A stretch of DNA of 49,938 nucleotides from Thermoleophilaceae bacterium. Lineage in GTDB: Bacteria; Actinomycetota; Thermoleophilia; Solirubrobacterales; Thermoleophilaceae. Where the stretch lies: positions 1 through 49,938 of the forward strand of contig JAUJOA010000006.1 of assembly GCA_030447875.1 (NCBI GenBank), given 5' to 3'. Position 1 is the stretch's first letter, and each line of letters opens with the position of its first letter. The notes below the pieces were generated by a model. It saw only the letters and a list, made by a program, of their open reading frames with translations, was not told where the DNA came from and searched no databases. Below are positions 25,383 to 32,762 of the stretch, piece by piece. The position numbers were made by a program, and so were the translations under genes.

Positions 25383-26038
25383 GCGAGCGCGCGCGCCCTG
25401 GCGAATATGCCGTCGAGCATGGCGGTGGTCAGCTTTCCGGTGAAGGTGTTCTGCTGGCTCGGATGGTAGGAGCCCAGAAGGATGCGGCCATCGGCGGCGG
25501 CGTGCTCCGCTCCATGTCCGAAGCGCGGCCGCGGCCGCACACCGTGGAGCCGGGCCGCAGCCTCCCACGCGAATCCACCCAGGCAGACGATCACGCGCAG
25601 CGAGGTCAGCAGTCGCAGCTCCTCCGCCGCGTACGGCAGGCAGTTGTCGCGCTCGGACGGCAGTGGACGGTTGCCCGGCGGCGCGCACCGCACCGCCGCG
25701 CCGACGAACGCTCCCTCGAGCCGTAGGCCGTCATAGCGATGGAGGGACGTGGCCTGGTTCGTGAAGCCGGTGCGATGCATCGCCGCGAACAACCAGTCGC
25801 CCGAGCGATCGCCTGTGAAGATCCTGCCCGTCCGGTTGCCGCCATGCGCGGCGGGCGCAAGCCCGAGAACGTAGACACGTGCAGCGGGATCGCCGAAGCC
25901 CGGGATCGGCCGGCCCCAGTACTCCTCGTCGGCGAACGCGGCTCGTTTCTCACGCGCCACTCGCTCGCGCCAGTCCACGAGCCGCGGACAGCGGCGGCAG
26001 TCCACCACACGGCGCTCGAGCGCCGCGAGCGCTTCCAT
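25373..26038 (-). CDS. Uracil-DNA glycosylase, iron-sulphur family 5 (UdgB-like)
   Basis: The start at ATG 26038 gives 221 residues. Four cysteines in the spacing of 4Fe-4S glycosylases are visible: Cys14 and Cys17 (DCRRCPRL), Cys118 (AVRCAPPGN) and Cys133 (RDNC). The active-site loop is VLGLAPAAHGGNRTGRIFTGD (about 57-77), with Ala in the GLAPAAHG form typical of family 5, and the C-terminal motif is GSYHPSQQNTF. Such enzymes remove uracil and hypoxanthine from DNA without a catalytic Asp or Asn in motif 1. It follows the ABC permease by 8 bp, probably in one transcript, an odd pairing. Confidence 0.9.
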   Translation of the reverse strand: MEALAALERRVVDCRRCPRLVDWRERVAREKRAAFADEEYWGRPIPGFGDPAARVYVLGLAPAAHGGNRTGRIFTGDRSGDWLFAAMHRTGFTNQATSLHRYDGLRLEGAFVGAAVRCAPPGNRPLPSERDNCLPYAAEELRLLTSLRVIVCLGGFAWEAAARLHGVRPRPRFGHGAEHAAADGRILLGSYHPSQQNTFTGKLTTAMLDGIFARARALAWG

Positions 26039-26046
26039 CCGCTCGG

Positions 26047-26889
26047 TCAGGCCTTCAGCCTGCGGCCGCTCGTGAAGAGGTACTGCGCCCAGAGGTAGGT
26101 GGGGATGGCCAGCGCCGCGGTGACGCCGAGCGACAGCGCCACGCTCACGTCGCTCGTGCCGAGGAACCCGTAGCGGACCGCGTTGACGAGGTAGAAGACC
26201 GGATTGAAGTGCGAGAGCTCGTGCCACGGTGAGCCGAGCAGGTCGATCGAATAGAAGACTCCTCCGACGAACGCCAGGGGCAGGATCACGATGTTCGAGA
26301 TGAACGTGGTGTGGTCCCACTGCTCGGCGTAGATGCCCACCACCGTGCCGAGCGCACCGAACAGCACGACGCCGAACAGCACGGCGGGGACCAGGACCAG
26401 CGGCTGGGCCACGCCGACTCCGGTGAGCGGGAGCGCGAGCAGCAGGAGGAAGGCGCCGATTGCGATCGCGCGCACGATGCCGCCCACGTTGAAGCCGAGA
26501 TTCATCTGCCACGGCTTCATCGGAGCCGAGAGCACGTCGTTGACGTAGCGGTCGGAGCGTGCCTGATAGATCGTCGACGCGTTGTTGTTGTACGCCGCCT
26601 GAACCATCGCCATGACGATCAGGCCGGGGACGACGAAGACCTCGTAGGGAAAGCCCGCGACCTCGCGGATCCGCCCCCCGAGCGACACCCCGAACACGAG
26701 GATGAAGAGCATCGACGAGACGACCGGCGCGAGCACGGCCTGCGTCCAGACCTTCCACACGCGCAGGATCTCGCGACGCGAAAGCCAGGCGAGGCCGCCG
26801 AGACCGTCGGCGGGTCCGACATCGCCGGCAGCGGGCGCGAGAGCCGGTTCGTCAGCGGTCTGTTTGCGAAGGGAGTCGAGCTGGGCCAC
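26047..26889 (-). CDS. ABC-2 type transporter permease
   Basis: The 280-residue protein starts at GTG 26889. After a 35-residue cytoplasmic leader it shows about six hydrophobic spans, including VVSSMLFILVFGVSLGG, AIGAFLLLLALPLTGVGV and VLFGVVLFGALGTVVGIYA. The ABC-2 hallmark between spans 5 and 6 is present as ILPLAFVGGVFYSIDLLGSP. These permeases pair with one ATPase to export drugs, lipids or polysaccharides; the substrate is not known. The ATPase gene lies 23 bp upstream on the same strand, and the UDG gene follows. Confidence 0.9.
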   Translation of the reverse strand: MAQLDSLRKQTADEPALAPAAGDVGPADGLGGLAWLSRREILRVWKVWTQAVLAPVVSSMLFILVFGVSLGGRIREVAGFPYEVFVVPGLIVMAMVQAAYNNNASTIYQARSDRYVNDVLSAPMKPWQMNLGFNVGGIVRAIAIGAFLLLLALPLTGVGVAQPLVLVPAVLFGVVLFGALGTVVGIYAEQWDHTTFISNIVILPLAFVGGVFYSIDLLGSPWHELSHFNPVFYLVNAVRYGFLGTSDVSVALSLGVTAALAIPTYLWAQYLFTSGRRLKA

Positions 26890-26912
26890 CCGCTGAGGGT
26901 AGCCACCGGCGA

Positions 26913-27653
26913 TCAGGGGACCGGCATCCCCATCGCCTTCACGTAGACGTCGGCGAGCGTGTTCCCGCCGTAGCGCTCACGCAGCCCCTCGGCAGTGTCG
27001 CGCGCTATCAGCTCGCCGTCCCGGATCAGGGCTATCTCCTCGCAGAGCGTCTCGGCCTCCTCGAGGTAGTGCGTGGTCAAGAGGATCGTCGTTCCCTCCT
27101 CGTGCAGGCGGCGGATGTAGGTCCACAGCTCCTGGCGCAGCTCGAAGTCCACACCGGCGGTGGGCTCGTCGAGGATCACGAGCCGCGGGCGGTGCATGAG
27201 CGCCCGCGCCAGCAGCAGTCGCCTGCGCATGCCGCCGGAGAGCTTCGGCGTGCGAACGTCGGCCTTTGCGCGGAGGTCGAAGGTCTCGATCATGTCGGCC
27301 GCCCGCGCCCGCGCCTCGTCGCCGGCCATGCCGAAATAGCCGCCGTGGTAGACGAGCGTCTCCTCGACGGTCAGGAAGCGGTCCAGGTTGATGTCCTGCT
27401 CGGCAAGCCCTACGGAGCGGCGGGCCGCCAGCGTGTCGGCGGGTTCGCCGAACACGAGCACCTCGCCCGAGGTCACGCGGATGAGGTTGCACACCGCGTT
27501 GATGAGGGTCGTCTTGCCGGCCCCGTTGGGTCCGAGCAGGCCGAAGAAGGCGCCGTCGGGCACGGTGAGGTCCGTGTCCTCGAGGGCGAGCGTGCCGTCG
27601 TCGTAGCGCTTCGTGAGCTCGCGGATCTCGAGGGCTGGAGCCGACTGCAGCAT
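26913..27653 (-). CDS. ABC transporter ATP-binding protein
   Basis: The 246-residue ATPase carries Walker A GPNGAGKTT (about 40-48), the Q-loop in SVGLAEQDINLD, signature LSGGMRRRLLLARAL, Walker B LVILDEPTAGVD and the switch His in LTTHYLEEAE. It belongs to the DrrA/CcmA-like ABC-2 exporter group. It starts at ATG 27651-27653 without a convincing ribosome site, so the transcript may be leaderless or the gene may be coupled to upstream transcription. With the next gene it forms a complete exporter. The 243-bp region upstream contains repeated motifs and a long hairpin. Confidence 0.93.
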   Translation of the reverse strand: MLQSAPALEIRELTKRYDDGTLALEDTDLTVPDGAFFGLLGPNGAGKTTLINAVCNLIRVTSGEVLVFGEPADTLAARRSVGLAEQDINLDRFLTVEETLVYHGGYFGMAGDEARARAADMIETFDLRAKADVRTPKLSGGMRRRLLLARALMHRPRLVILDEPTAGVDFELRQELWTYIRRLHEEGTTILLTTHYLEEAETLCEEIALIRDGELIARDTAEGLRERYGGNTLADVYVKAMGMPVP

Positions 27654-27738
27654 CAGTGAAGGCTAGATGAGTGATTCCACGCGCTCTCCGGCGCGGCGGG
27701 GGGCCGCCGTGGAGTTGGTCGTCTGGTCGGCTGCTCTT

Positions 27739-27856
27739 ACCTGCATGACGCGACACACGCGCCCTCGTCGCGGGCCTGTGTCGCCTCGTGCATGTGGGCG
27801 ATGCGGAACCTCGCTCACCCCATCGGAGAGTCGGGGGTGTGTCGAGTTGTGCAGGT
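27739..27856. promoter_or_regulatory. Three copies of a 19-bp motif, two forming a hairpin
   Basis: Three sites share TGTGTCGnnTnnTGCAnGT. Copy A is on the minus strand (27739-27757, TGTGTCGCGTCATGCAGGT), copy B on the plus strand (27777-27795, TGTGTCGCCTCGTGCATGT) and copy C on the plus strand (27838-27856, TGTGTCGAGTTGTGCAGGT). A and B face each other and form a stem of 8 + 7 bp with one mismatch and a 19-nt loop (27742-27792). The region lies between the rmlB stop and the ABC ATPase start, all on the minus strand. It may be a terminator of the rml operon, an operator set for the exporter, or both. Confidence 0.5.
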
Positions 27857-27896
27857 CGAGCATTCGGAAAGGGGGGTGCGCGCCCAGCCCGGCGAG

Positions 27897-28898
27897 CTAC
27901 CCGCTTATGCCCCGCCCGTACTGCCGCTCGTAGTACTGGCGGTACTCGCCGCTGCGGATAGGCGCCCACCACCACTCGTTCTGCCTGTACCAGTCGACCG
28001 TGCGCGCAAGCCCCTCGTCCAAGCGCGTGGCCGGCGACCAGCCGAGCGCCCTCACCTTGTCCGAGGACAGCGAATAGCGGCGGTCGTGGCCCGGCCTGTC
28101 GGTCACGTGCTCGATCAGCGACTCGTCGCGGCCGGTCAGCTCCACGATCCTTCGAACCACGTCGATGTTCTCCGTCTCGTCCGGTCCGCCGACGTTGTAG
28201 ACCTCACCGGCTTGACCGAGCCGAAGGACCGCGTCGATCGCGCGCGCGAAGTCCTCGACGTACAGCCAGTTGCGCACCTGCCGCCCGTCCCCGTAGACCG
28301 GAAGGGGGTCGCCGGCGAGCGCGTTCAAGACGCACAGGGGGATCAGCTTCTCCGGATGCTGACGCGGGCCGTAGTTGTTCGAGCCGCGGCAGACCACGGC
28401 ATCCACGCCATGGGTGCGCACGTGGGCTGACACGAGCAGGTCGCCGCCTGCCTTGGTGGCGCTGTAGGGGGACGAGGGGTCGAGCGGTGAGTCCTCCGAG
28501 AACGAGCCCGAGGCGATCGAGCCGTAGACCTCGTCGGTGGAGACCTGCAAGTAACGGCCGACGCCGAGCTCGCGAGCCGCGTCGAGGAGCACGGAGGTGC
28601 CGATCACGTGGGTCCTGGCGAAGGCCTCCTGATCGGCGATCGACCTGTCCACGTGCGTCTCGGCGGCGAAGTTCACTACGGCGTCGCAGTCGGTCATCGC
28701 GTTCCGGACCGCATTTCGGTCCTCGATCGACGCTTCGATGAACGCGATCCGGTCCTCGACGTCCGCGAGGTTCGCGCGCCTTCCCGCGTAGGTCAGCTTG
28801 TCCAGGACCACGACGTCGGCGTCCGGGCGACTCGACAGCGCCTCCCTGACGTAGGCAGAGCCGATGAACCCGGCCCCGCCGGTGACGAGCACCCTCAC
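27897..28898 (-). CDS. rmlB: dTDP-glucose 4,6-dehydratase
   Basis: GTG 28898 begins VRVLVTGGAGFIGSAYVREAL, the standard RmlB N-terminus, and gives 333 residues. The start overlaps the rmlD stop (GTGA). Other signatures are FAAETHVDRSI, VSTDEVYGSI with the catalytic Thr-Asp-Glu, the YxxxK in YSATKAGGD, and RGSNNYGPRQ. The NAD-dependent enzyme converts dTDP-glucose to dTDP-4-keto-6-deoxyglucose, the second step to dTDP-rhamnose for cell-surface glycans. It is the last gene of the rml group. An in-frame extension of 68 codons upstream encodes rmlD in another frame and is rejected. Confidence 0.95.
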   Translation of the reverse strand: MRVLVTGGAGFIGSAYVREALSSRPDADVVVLDKLTYAGRRANLADVEDRIAFIEASIEDRNAVRNAMTDCDAVVNFAAETHVDRSIADQEAFARTHVIGTSVLLDAARELGVGRYLQVSTDEVYGSIASGSFSEDSPLDPSSPYSATKAGGDLLVSAHVRTHGVDAVVCRGSNNYGPRQHPEKLIPLCVLNALAGDPLPVYGDGRQVRNWLYVEDFARAIDAVLRLGQAGEVYNVGGPDETENIDVVRRIVELTGRDESLIEHVTDRPGHDRRYSLSSDKVRALGWSPATRLDEGLARTVDWYRQNEWWWAPIRSGEYRQYYERQYGRGISG

Positions 28899-29737
28899 GC
28901 CGCGGCCACGCGCTCCTTCAAGTAGTCGCCGAGCCCGACTTCCCACTCGGGAAGGTGGATGGCCTCCCCGCGCTCCGTGGCGAGGACCGAGTAGGCGGGG
29001 CGCGGGGCCGGCCGGTCGATCTCCTCGGTCGTGCAGGACATCGCCCGGCACTCCACGCCCGCCTGACGGAAGATCTCGAGCGCGAACTCGTACCAGGAGC
29101 ACCCGCCCGCCCCAGCGATGTGGTGCAGGCCGTACGCGTCCGTTGCGACCAGGCGCACGAGTGCGTCCGCCAGGTGGGCGGTATAGGTCGGGCAGCCGAG
29201 CTGGTCACGCACGACCACCACCTCGCCGTGGTTGGTCGCGAGGCTCAGCATCGTCTCCACGAAGTTCTTTCCCGCCACGCCGAACAACCAGGACGACCGC
29301 ACGAGGAAGTGGCGTGGATTCGACTCGGCGGTGGAGTGCTCTCCGGCGAGCTTCGACTGCGCGTAGACGGACTGGGGACGCGGCTCGTCGGACTCGACGT
29401 AGGGAGCCGCCTTCGAGCCGTCGAAGACGTAGTCGCTCGAGGGATAGAGGACCGATGCGCCGATCGCACGCGCCGCGGACGCCAGTGCACCGGCGCCGTG
29501 GGCATTCGTGTCCATCGCGGACCGAAGATCGTCCTCGGCCCCATCCACGTTGGTGTAGGCGGCGCAGTTCACCACCGCTTCCGGGCGCAGGTCTCCCAAC
29601 AGCCGGGCGACCGCGTCGACGTCGGTGACGTCGAGGTCGGCGTGTCCGAGGCCGACGACGTCGTGATCCATCCTCTCCGCGGCACGCACCACATCCGTGC
29701 CGAGCATGCCCTCCGCGCCGGTCACCAAGAGCTTCAT
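28895..29737 (-). CDS. rmlD: dTDP-4-dehydrorhamnose reductase
   Basis: ATG 29737 begins MKLLVTGAEGMLGTDVVRAA, with the GxxGxxG motif at 7-13; the protein has 280 residues. Further RmlD features are VVNCAAYTNVDGAEDD, YPSSDYVFDG, the YxxxK in YAQSKLAGEH and VVRDQLGCPT. It reduces dTDP-4-keto-rhamnose with NAD(P)H in the last step to dTDP-L-rhamnose. Its usual substrate is made by the RmlC epimerase, which is not encoded in this window. The gene lies between rmlA (23 bp upstream) and rmlB (overlapping). Confidence 0.95.
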   Translation of the reverse strand: MKLLVTGAEGMLGTDVVRAAERMDHDVVGLGHADLDVTDVDAVARLLGDLRPEAVVNCAAYTNVDGAEDDLRSAMDTNAHGAGALASAARAIGASVLYPSSDYVFDGSKAAPYVESDEPRPQSVYAQSKLAGEHSTAESNPRHFLVRSSWLFGVAGKNFVETMLSLATNHGEVVVVRDQLGCPTYTAHLADALVRLVATDAYGLHHIAGAGGCSWYEFALEIFRQAGVECRAMSCTTEEIDRPAPRPAYSVLATERGEAIHLPEWEVGLGDYLKERVAAA

Positions 29738-29760
29738 GGACCTACCAATACCACCGGCCG

Positions 29761-30840
29761 TCAGAGGATCGTGATGTCCGCGTTGTCGCCCACCACGAAG
29801 CGGTACGCGCGCGGCATCGCCGGGCTGCGGGCGATCGCCACGTCCTTTCCCACGAGGCTCGCCTCCATCCGCCCCTGGAGGTCGCGCACGGAGGAGCCGG
29901 CCAGCAGGATCGAGTGCTCGAGCTCGGCGCGGGCGACCACCACGTTCTCGCCGATGGCCGTGTAGGGCCCCACGTAGGCGTCGGTGATCGTCGACCCGGC
30001 GCCGATGATGGCCGGACCGCGCACCAGGGCGCGCTCCAGGCGCACGCCCGGCTCGATCACCACGCGACCGTCGACGCGGGACTCGACGAGCTCGCCCTCC
30101 ACGCGCTCTCTGAGGTCGTCGAGGATCAGGCGGTTGGCCTCCAGGATGTCGTCCACGCGCCCGGTGTCCTTCCACCATCCCTGGACGATGTGGGGGTCGA
30201 CGCGCAGGCGGTGGTCGACGAGGTGCTGGATGGCATCGGTGATCTCGAGCTCCCCGCGCGCGGAGGGCTCGATCGCCCTGGCGGCGTCGAAGATCGAGGA
30301 CGTGAACATGTAGACGCCCACGAGCGCCAGGTCGGTGCTCGGCTCCTCGGGCTTCTCCACCAGCCGCGACACGCTGTCGCCGTCCAGCTCGGCGACCCCG
30401 TAGTTCTCCGGATCGGACACGGGGGTGAGGAGGATCAGAGCATCCGGTCGCTCGCGGCGGAAGGCCTCCACGAGCGCGTTGATGCCGTCGCGCAGGAGGT
30501 TGTCGCCGAGGTAGACGACGAACGGCGAGTCGCCGAGGAACTCCTCGGCCGTAAGGACGGCGTGGGCGAGCCCGAGCGGCGCGTCCTGGACCACGTAGGT
30601 GATCGACACCCCGAAGCGGGAGCCGTCGCCGGCGGCCGCTCGGATCTCCTCTCCGGTCTCCGGCGCGATGATGATCCCGATCTCGGTGATGCCGGCCGCC
30701 GCCATCGATTCGATCCCGTAGAAGAGGACCGGCTTGTTCGCGACCGGCACGAGCTGCTTCGCGCTCGTGTACGTGAGCGGTCGCAGGCGCGTGCCCCTGC
30801 CGCCCGACAGGATCAGGCCCTTGAGGCCGTCGCCGGACAC
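29761..30840 (-). CDS. rmlA: Glucose-1-phosphate thymidylyltransferase, long form
   Basis: The 359-residue protein has the nucleotidyltransferase signature LKGLILSGGRGTRLRPLT and the core KQLVPVANKPVLFYGIE, VVYLGDNLL and LVEKPEEP. After about residue 240 a left-handed beta-helix follows (hexad-like VIEPGVRLERALVRGPAIIG), which marks the long RmlA group found in actinobacterial deoxysugar clusters rather than the short enteric form. It makes dTDP-glucose from dTTP and glucose-1-phosphate. The start is GTG 30840, directly abutting the PPOX stop at 30841, so the genes are probably cotranscribed. Confidence 0.93.
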   Translation of the reverse strand: MSGDGLKGLILSGGRGTRLRPLTYTSAKQLVPVANKPVLFYGIESMAAAGITEIGIIIAPETGEEIRAAAGDGSRFGVSITYVVQDAPLGLAHAVLTAEEFLGDSPFVVYLGDNLLRDGINALVEAFRRERPDALILLTPVSDPENYGVAELDGDSVSRLVEKPEEPSTDLALVGVYMFTSSIFDAARAIEPSARGELEITDAIQHLVDHRLRVDPHIVQGWWKDTGRVDDILEANRLILDDLRERVEGELVESRVDGRVVIEPGVRLERALVRGPAIIGAGSTITDAYVGPYTAIGENVVVARAELEHSILLAGSSVRDLQGRMEASLVGKDVAIARSPAMPRAYRFVVGDNADITIL

Positions 30841-31305
30841 CTAGTAGATCCCGCCGAGCTTCCCGTGGTCCCACGTGACCGTGCGCGTGGGCACGAACCG
30901 CAGACCGACCCGCTTCTGGGCCTGCTTGGCGACCATGTCGCGGATCTCGGACGGCACCGGCTCGCCGCCGTAGCGCCCGAAGAGCGCGAGCCCGTAGTCG
31001 GCCACGAGCTCGGGCTGCCGCTCCACCTCGACGTCGCACTCCATCGTCACGCCGCGGAGCTCGTGGTACTCGACCCCGTCCTCGACCTGGAGCGTCGCGC
31101 GCGGGTCACGCTCGAGGTTCTTGGCCTTCTGGGAGGCGGCGTACGTCCAGCCCCGCAGCTCGAGCCCGTCGGGTACGTACCAGAGCGGTACCAGGTGCGG
31201 GCGCCCGCGCGGGCCGATCGTGGCCACGCTCACGATCTTCTGCTCCACGAGGAACTCGCGCGCCTCCTCCTCCGACATCCTTATCTGGTCGCGGCGGGAG
31301 CCCAT
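30841..31305 (-). CDS. PPOX-class F420/FMN-dependent oxidoreductase family protein
   Basis: The 154-residue split-barrel protein has the pyridoxamine-5'-phosphate-oxidase-like core FLVEQKIVSVATIGPRGRP, HLVPLWYVPDG and KAKNLERDPRATLQVED. Such proteins bind FMN, F420 or haem. Actinobacterial members of this short class often use F420H2, but the cofactor cannot be told from sequence. ATG 31278 (MSEEEAREFL) is a plausible shorter start. It is the first gene of the transcript that continues into rmlA, rmlD and rmlB without a gap. It diverges from the coiled-coil nuclease gene across 71 bp. Confidence 0.82.
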   Translation of the reverse strand: MGSRRDQIRMSEEEAREFLVEQKIVSVATIGPRGRPHLVPLWYVPDGLELRGWTYAASQKAKNLERDPRATLQVEDGVEYHELRGVTMECDVEVERQPELVADYGLALFGRYGGEPVPSEIRDMVAKQAQKRVGLRFVPTRTVTWDHGKLGGIY

Positions 31306-31376
31306 GAGCGGAGAGCCTAAATGGCTCGTCCGCGCGGTTCCGTCAGGGAAGCGGCGTAGCGTACGACGACCCGATC

Positions 31377-32708
31377 ATGGAAGCCGCACAAGCACTACCG
31401 CTCACCCGCTCGTCCGTCGAGGTTCGCGACGGCGTCGTGTTCGTCGACGGACTCGTCGTCGACGACAGGACGCTCGCGGAAGTCGTCGAGCGCCGGCTCG
31501 AGCAGGGCGTGACCGCTGACGAGACCGTTACGCGCGCGATCGAGATCGGTGCCCGGGTGCTCGACCGCGAAGCCACGGCCGCCGAGGTCGACTTCGTCAA
31601 GCGCGAGTTCGAACGCACCTCCGACGAGGTCGAGCGGTCCTTTGCGGAGCGAGCGCAGAGGATCACCGTGGAGCTCGAGGAGCGCTTGGAGCGCTTCCTG
31701 GGGGAGGACAGCGGGGCGATGACGAAGTCACTCGACGCGCACGCGGAGGAGCTCTCGGAGCTGATCGCGAGGCACTTCGGGTCCGACCGGAACACGGCCG
31801 TCCAGCATCAGGTCCACGAGCTGGTCGGCAAGAAGCTCCAGGAGTCGCGGCAGGACCTGCTGAAGCAGTTCTCCGCCGCCGACGGCCACAACCCGTTGGC
31901 CGACTTCAAGGCCTCGGTCGTGGGAGAGATGAAGCGCTCGAGCGAGCGCAACGATGCGCTGATCGAGAAGTTCGCGGCGCTGGAGGGGGAGATCAAGCGC
32001 CTGCGCGATGCGCAGGAGGCGGAGGTGGAGCTCACGGCGGAGCGCGAGCGCGGCTCGTTCAAGGGTCGAACCTTCGAGGATCAGGCCTTCGGGGTCATCG
32101 AGGAGATGAGCGTGCGACGCGGTGACGTGGCGCACCACGTGGGCGACGAGCGCTCGGCCAGCGGCGGGAAGAGCGGCGACATTGTGATCGAGCTCGAGGC
32201 TGCCTCAGGGCAGGGCAAGGGCCGCATCGCCATCGACGCGAAGGACGAGAAGCTCTCGAAGAACCGCGCTTGGCAGGTACTGAACGCCTCGCTCGCCGAG
32301 CGCGACGCCGGCTTCGCGATCCTCCTCGTGACGGCCGACGAGAAGGTGCCGGCCGGCCGCGAGCCGCTCCAGGAGTACGAGGGAAACAAGATGATCGTGG
32401 CTCTCGACAAGGAGTCGCTCGACCCACGTCCGCTCGAGCTCGCCTACCGCTACGCTCGCTGCCGCTGCCTCATGGTCCGCGAGCGGGACCTGCAGGTGGA
32501 CGCCGCCGGGGTGCGCGATGCCGCCGACGAGGCGCTGTCCGCCCTCAAGGACGCTCAGAAGATCCGCCAGTCGCTGACCGGTGCGAGCAAGGGCGTGGAC
32601 GGCGCGCGCGCCGCGCTCGACGCAATGGTGATGCGCGTGCAGACGAGCCTCGAGCGGGTGGAGACGCTGATCGCCGAGAGCGAGACGGAGGAGAGCAGCA
32701 CGGCCTGA
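31377..32708 (+). CDS. Coiled-coil protein with PD-(D/E)XK nuclease-like domain
   Basis: I do not recognise a named family for the whole 443-residue protein. Residues 1-60 are a small alpha/beta head. Residues about 65-225 are charged helices resembling a long coiled coil (RERLERF-type heptads). Residues 228-330 show the pattern of a restriction-endonuclease fold: Glu234 in GRTFEDQAF, Asp268 in GKSGDIVIELE and Asp287-x-Lys289 in RIAIDAKDEK. The last 80 residues are again helical. The order coiled coil then nuclease recalls RmuC and DUF2130 proteins, which suggests a role in DNA recombination or repair. It has no signal peptide. It stands alone on this strand and converges with the next gene. 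Confidence 0.65.
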   Translation: MEAAQALPLTRSSVEVRDGVVFVDGLVVDDRTLAEVVERRLEQGVTADETVTRAIEIGARVLDREATAAEVDFVKREFERTSDEVERSFAERAQRITVELEERLERFLGEDSGAMTKSLDAHAEELSELIARHFGSDRNTAVQHQVHELVGKKLQESRQDLLKQFSAADGHNPLADFKASVVGEMKRSSERNDALIEKFAALEGEIKRLRDAQEAEVELTAERERGSFKGRTFEDQAFGVIEEMSVRRGDVAHHVGDERSASGGKSGDIVIELEAASGQGKGRIAIDAKDEKLSKNRAWQVLNASLAERDAGFAILLVTADEKVPAGREPLQEYEGNKMIVALDKESLDPRPLELAYRYARCRCLMVRERDLQVDAAGVRDAADEALSALKDAQKIRQSLTGASKGVDGARAALDAMVMRVQTSLERVETLIAESETEESSTA

Positions 32709-32762
32709 GTGTGATCCGCCCAGGGCGTTCAGGCGGGTACTGACGGTCGCGCTGCGCCTGGC

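Noticed and set aside
27663-27863. 66-codon minus-strand frame between rmlB and the ABC ATPase
   Set aside because: It runs through the hairpin and the repeated motifs, has no ribosome site and shows no family features.
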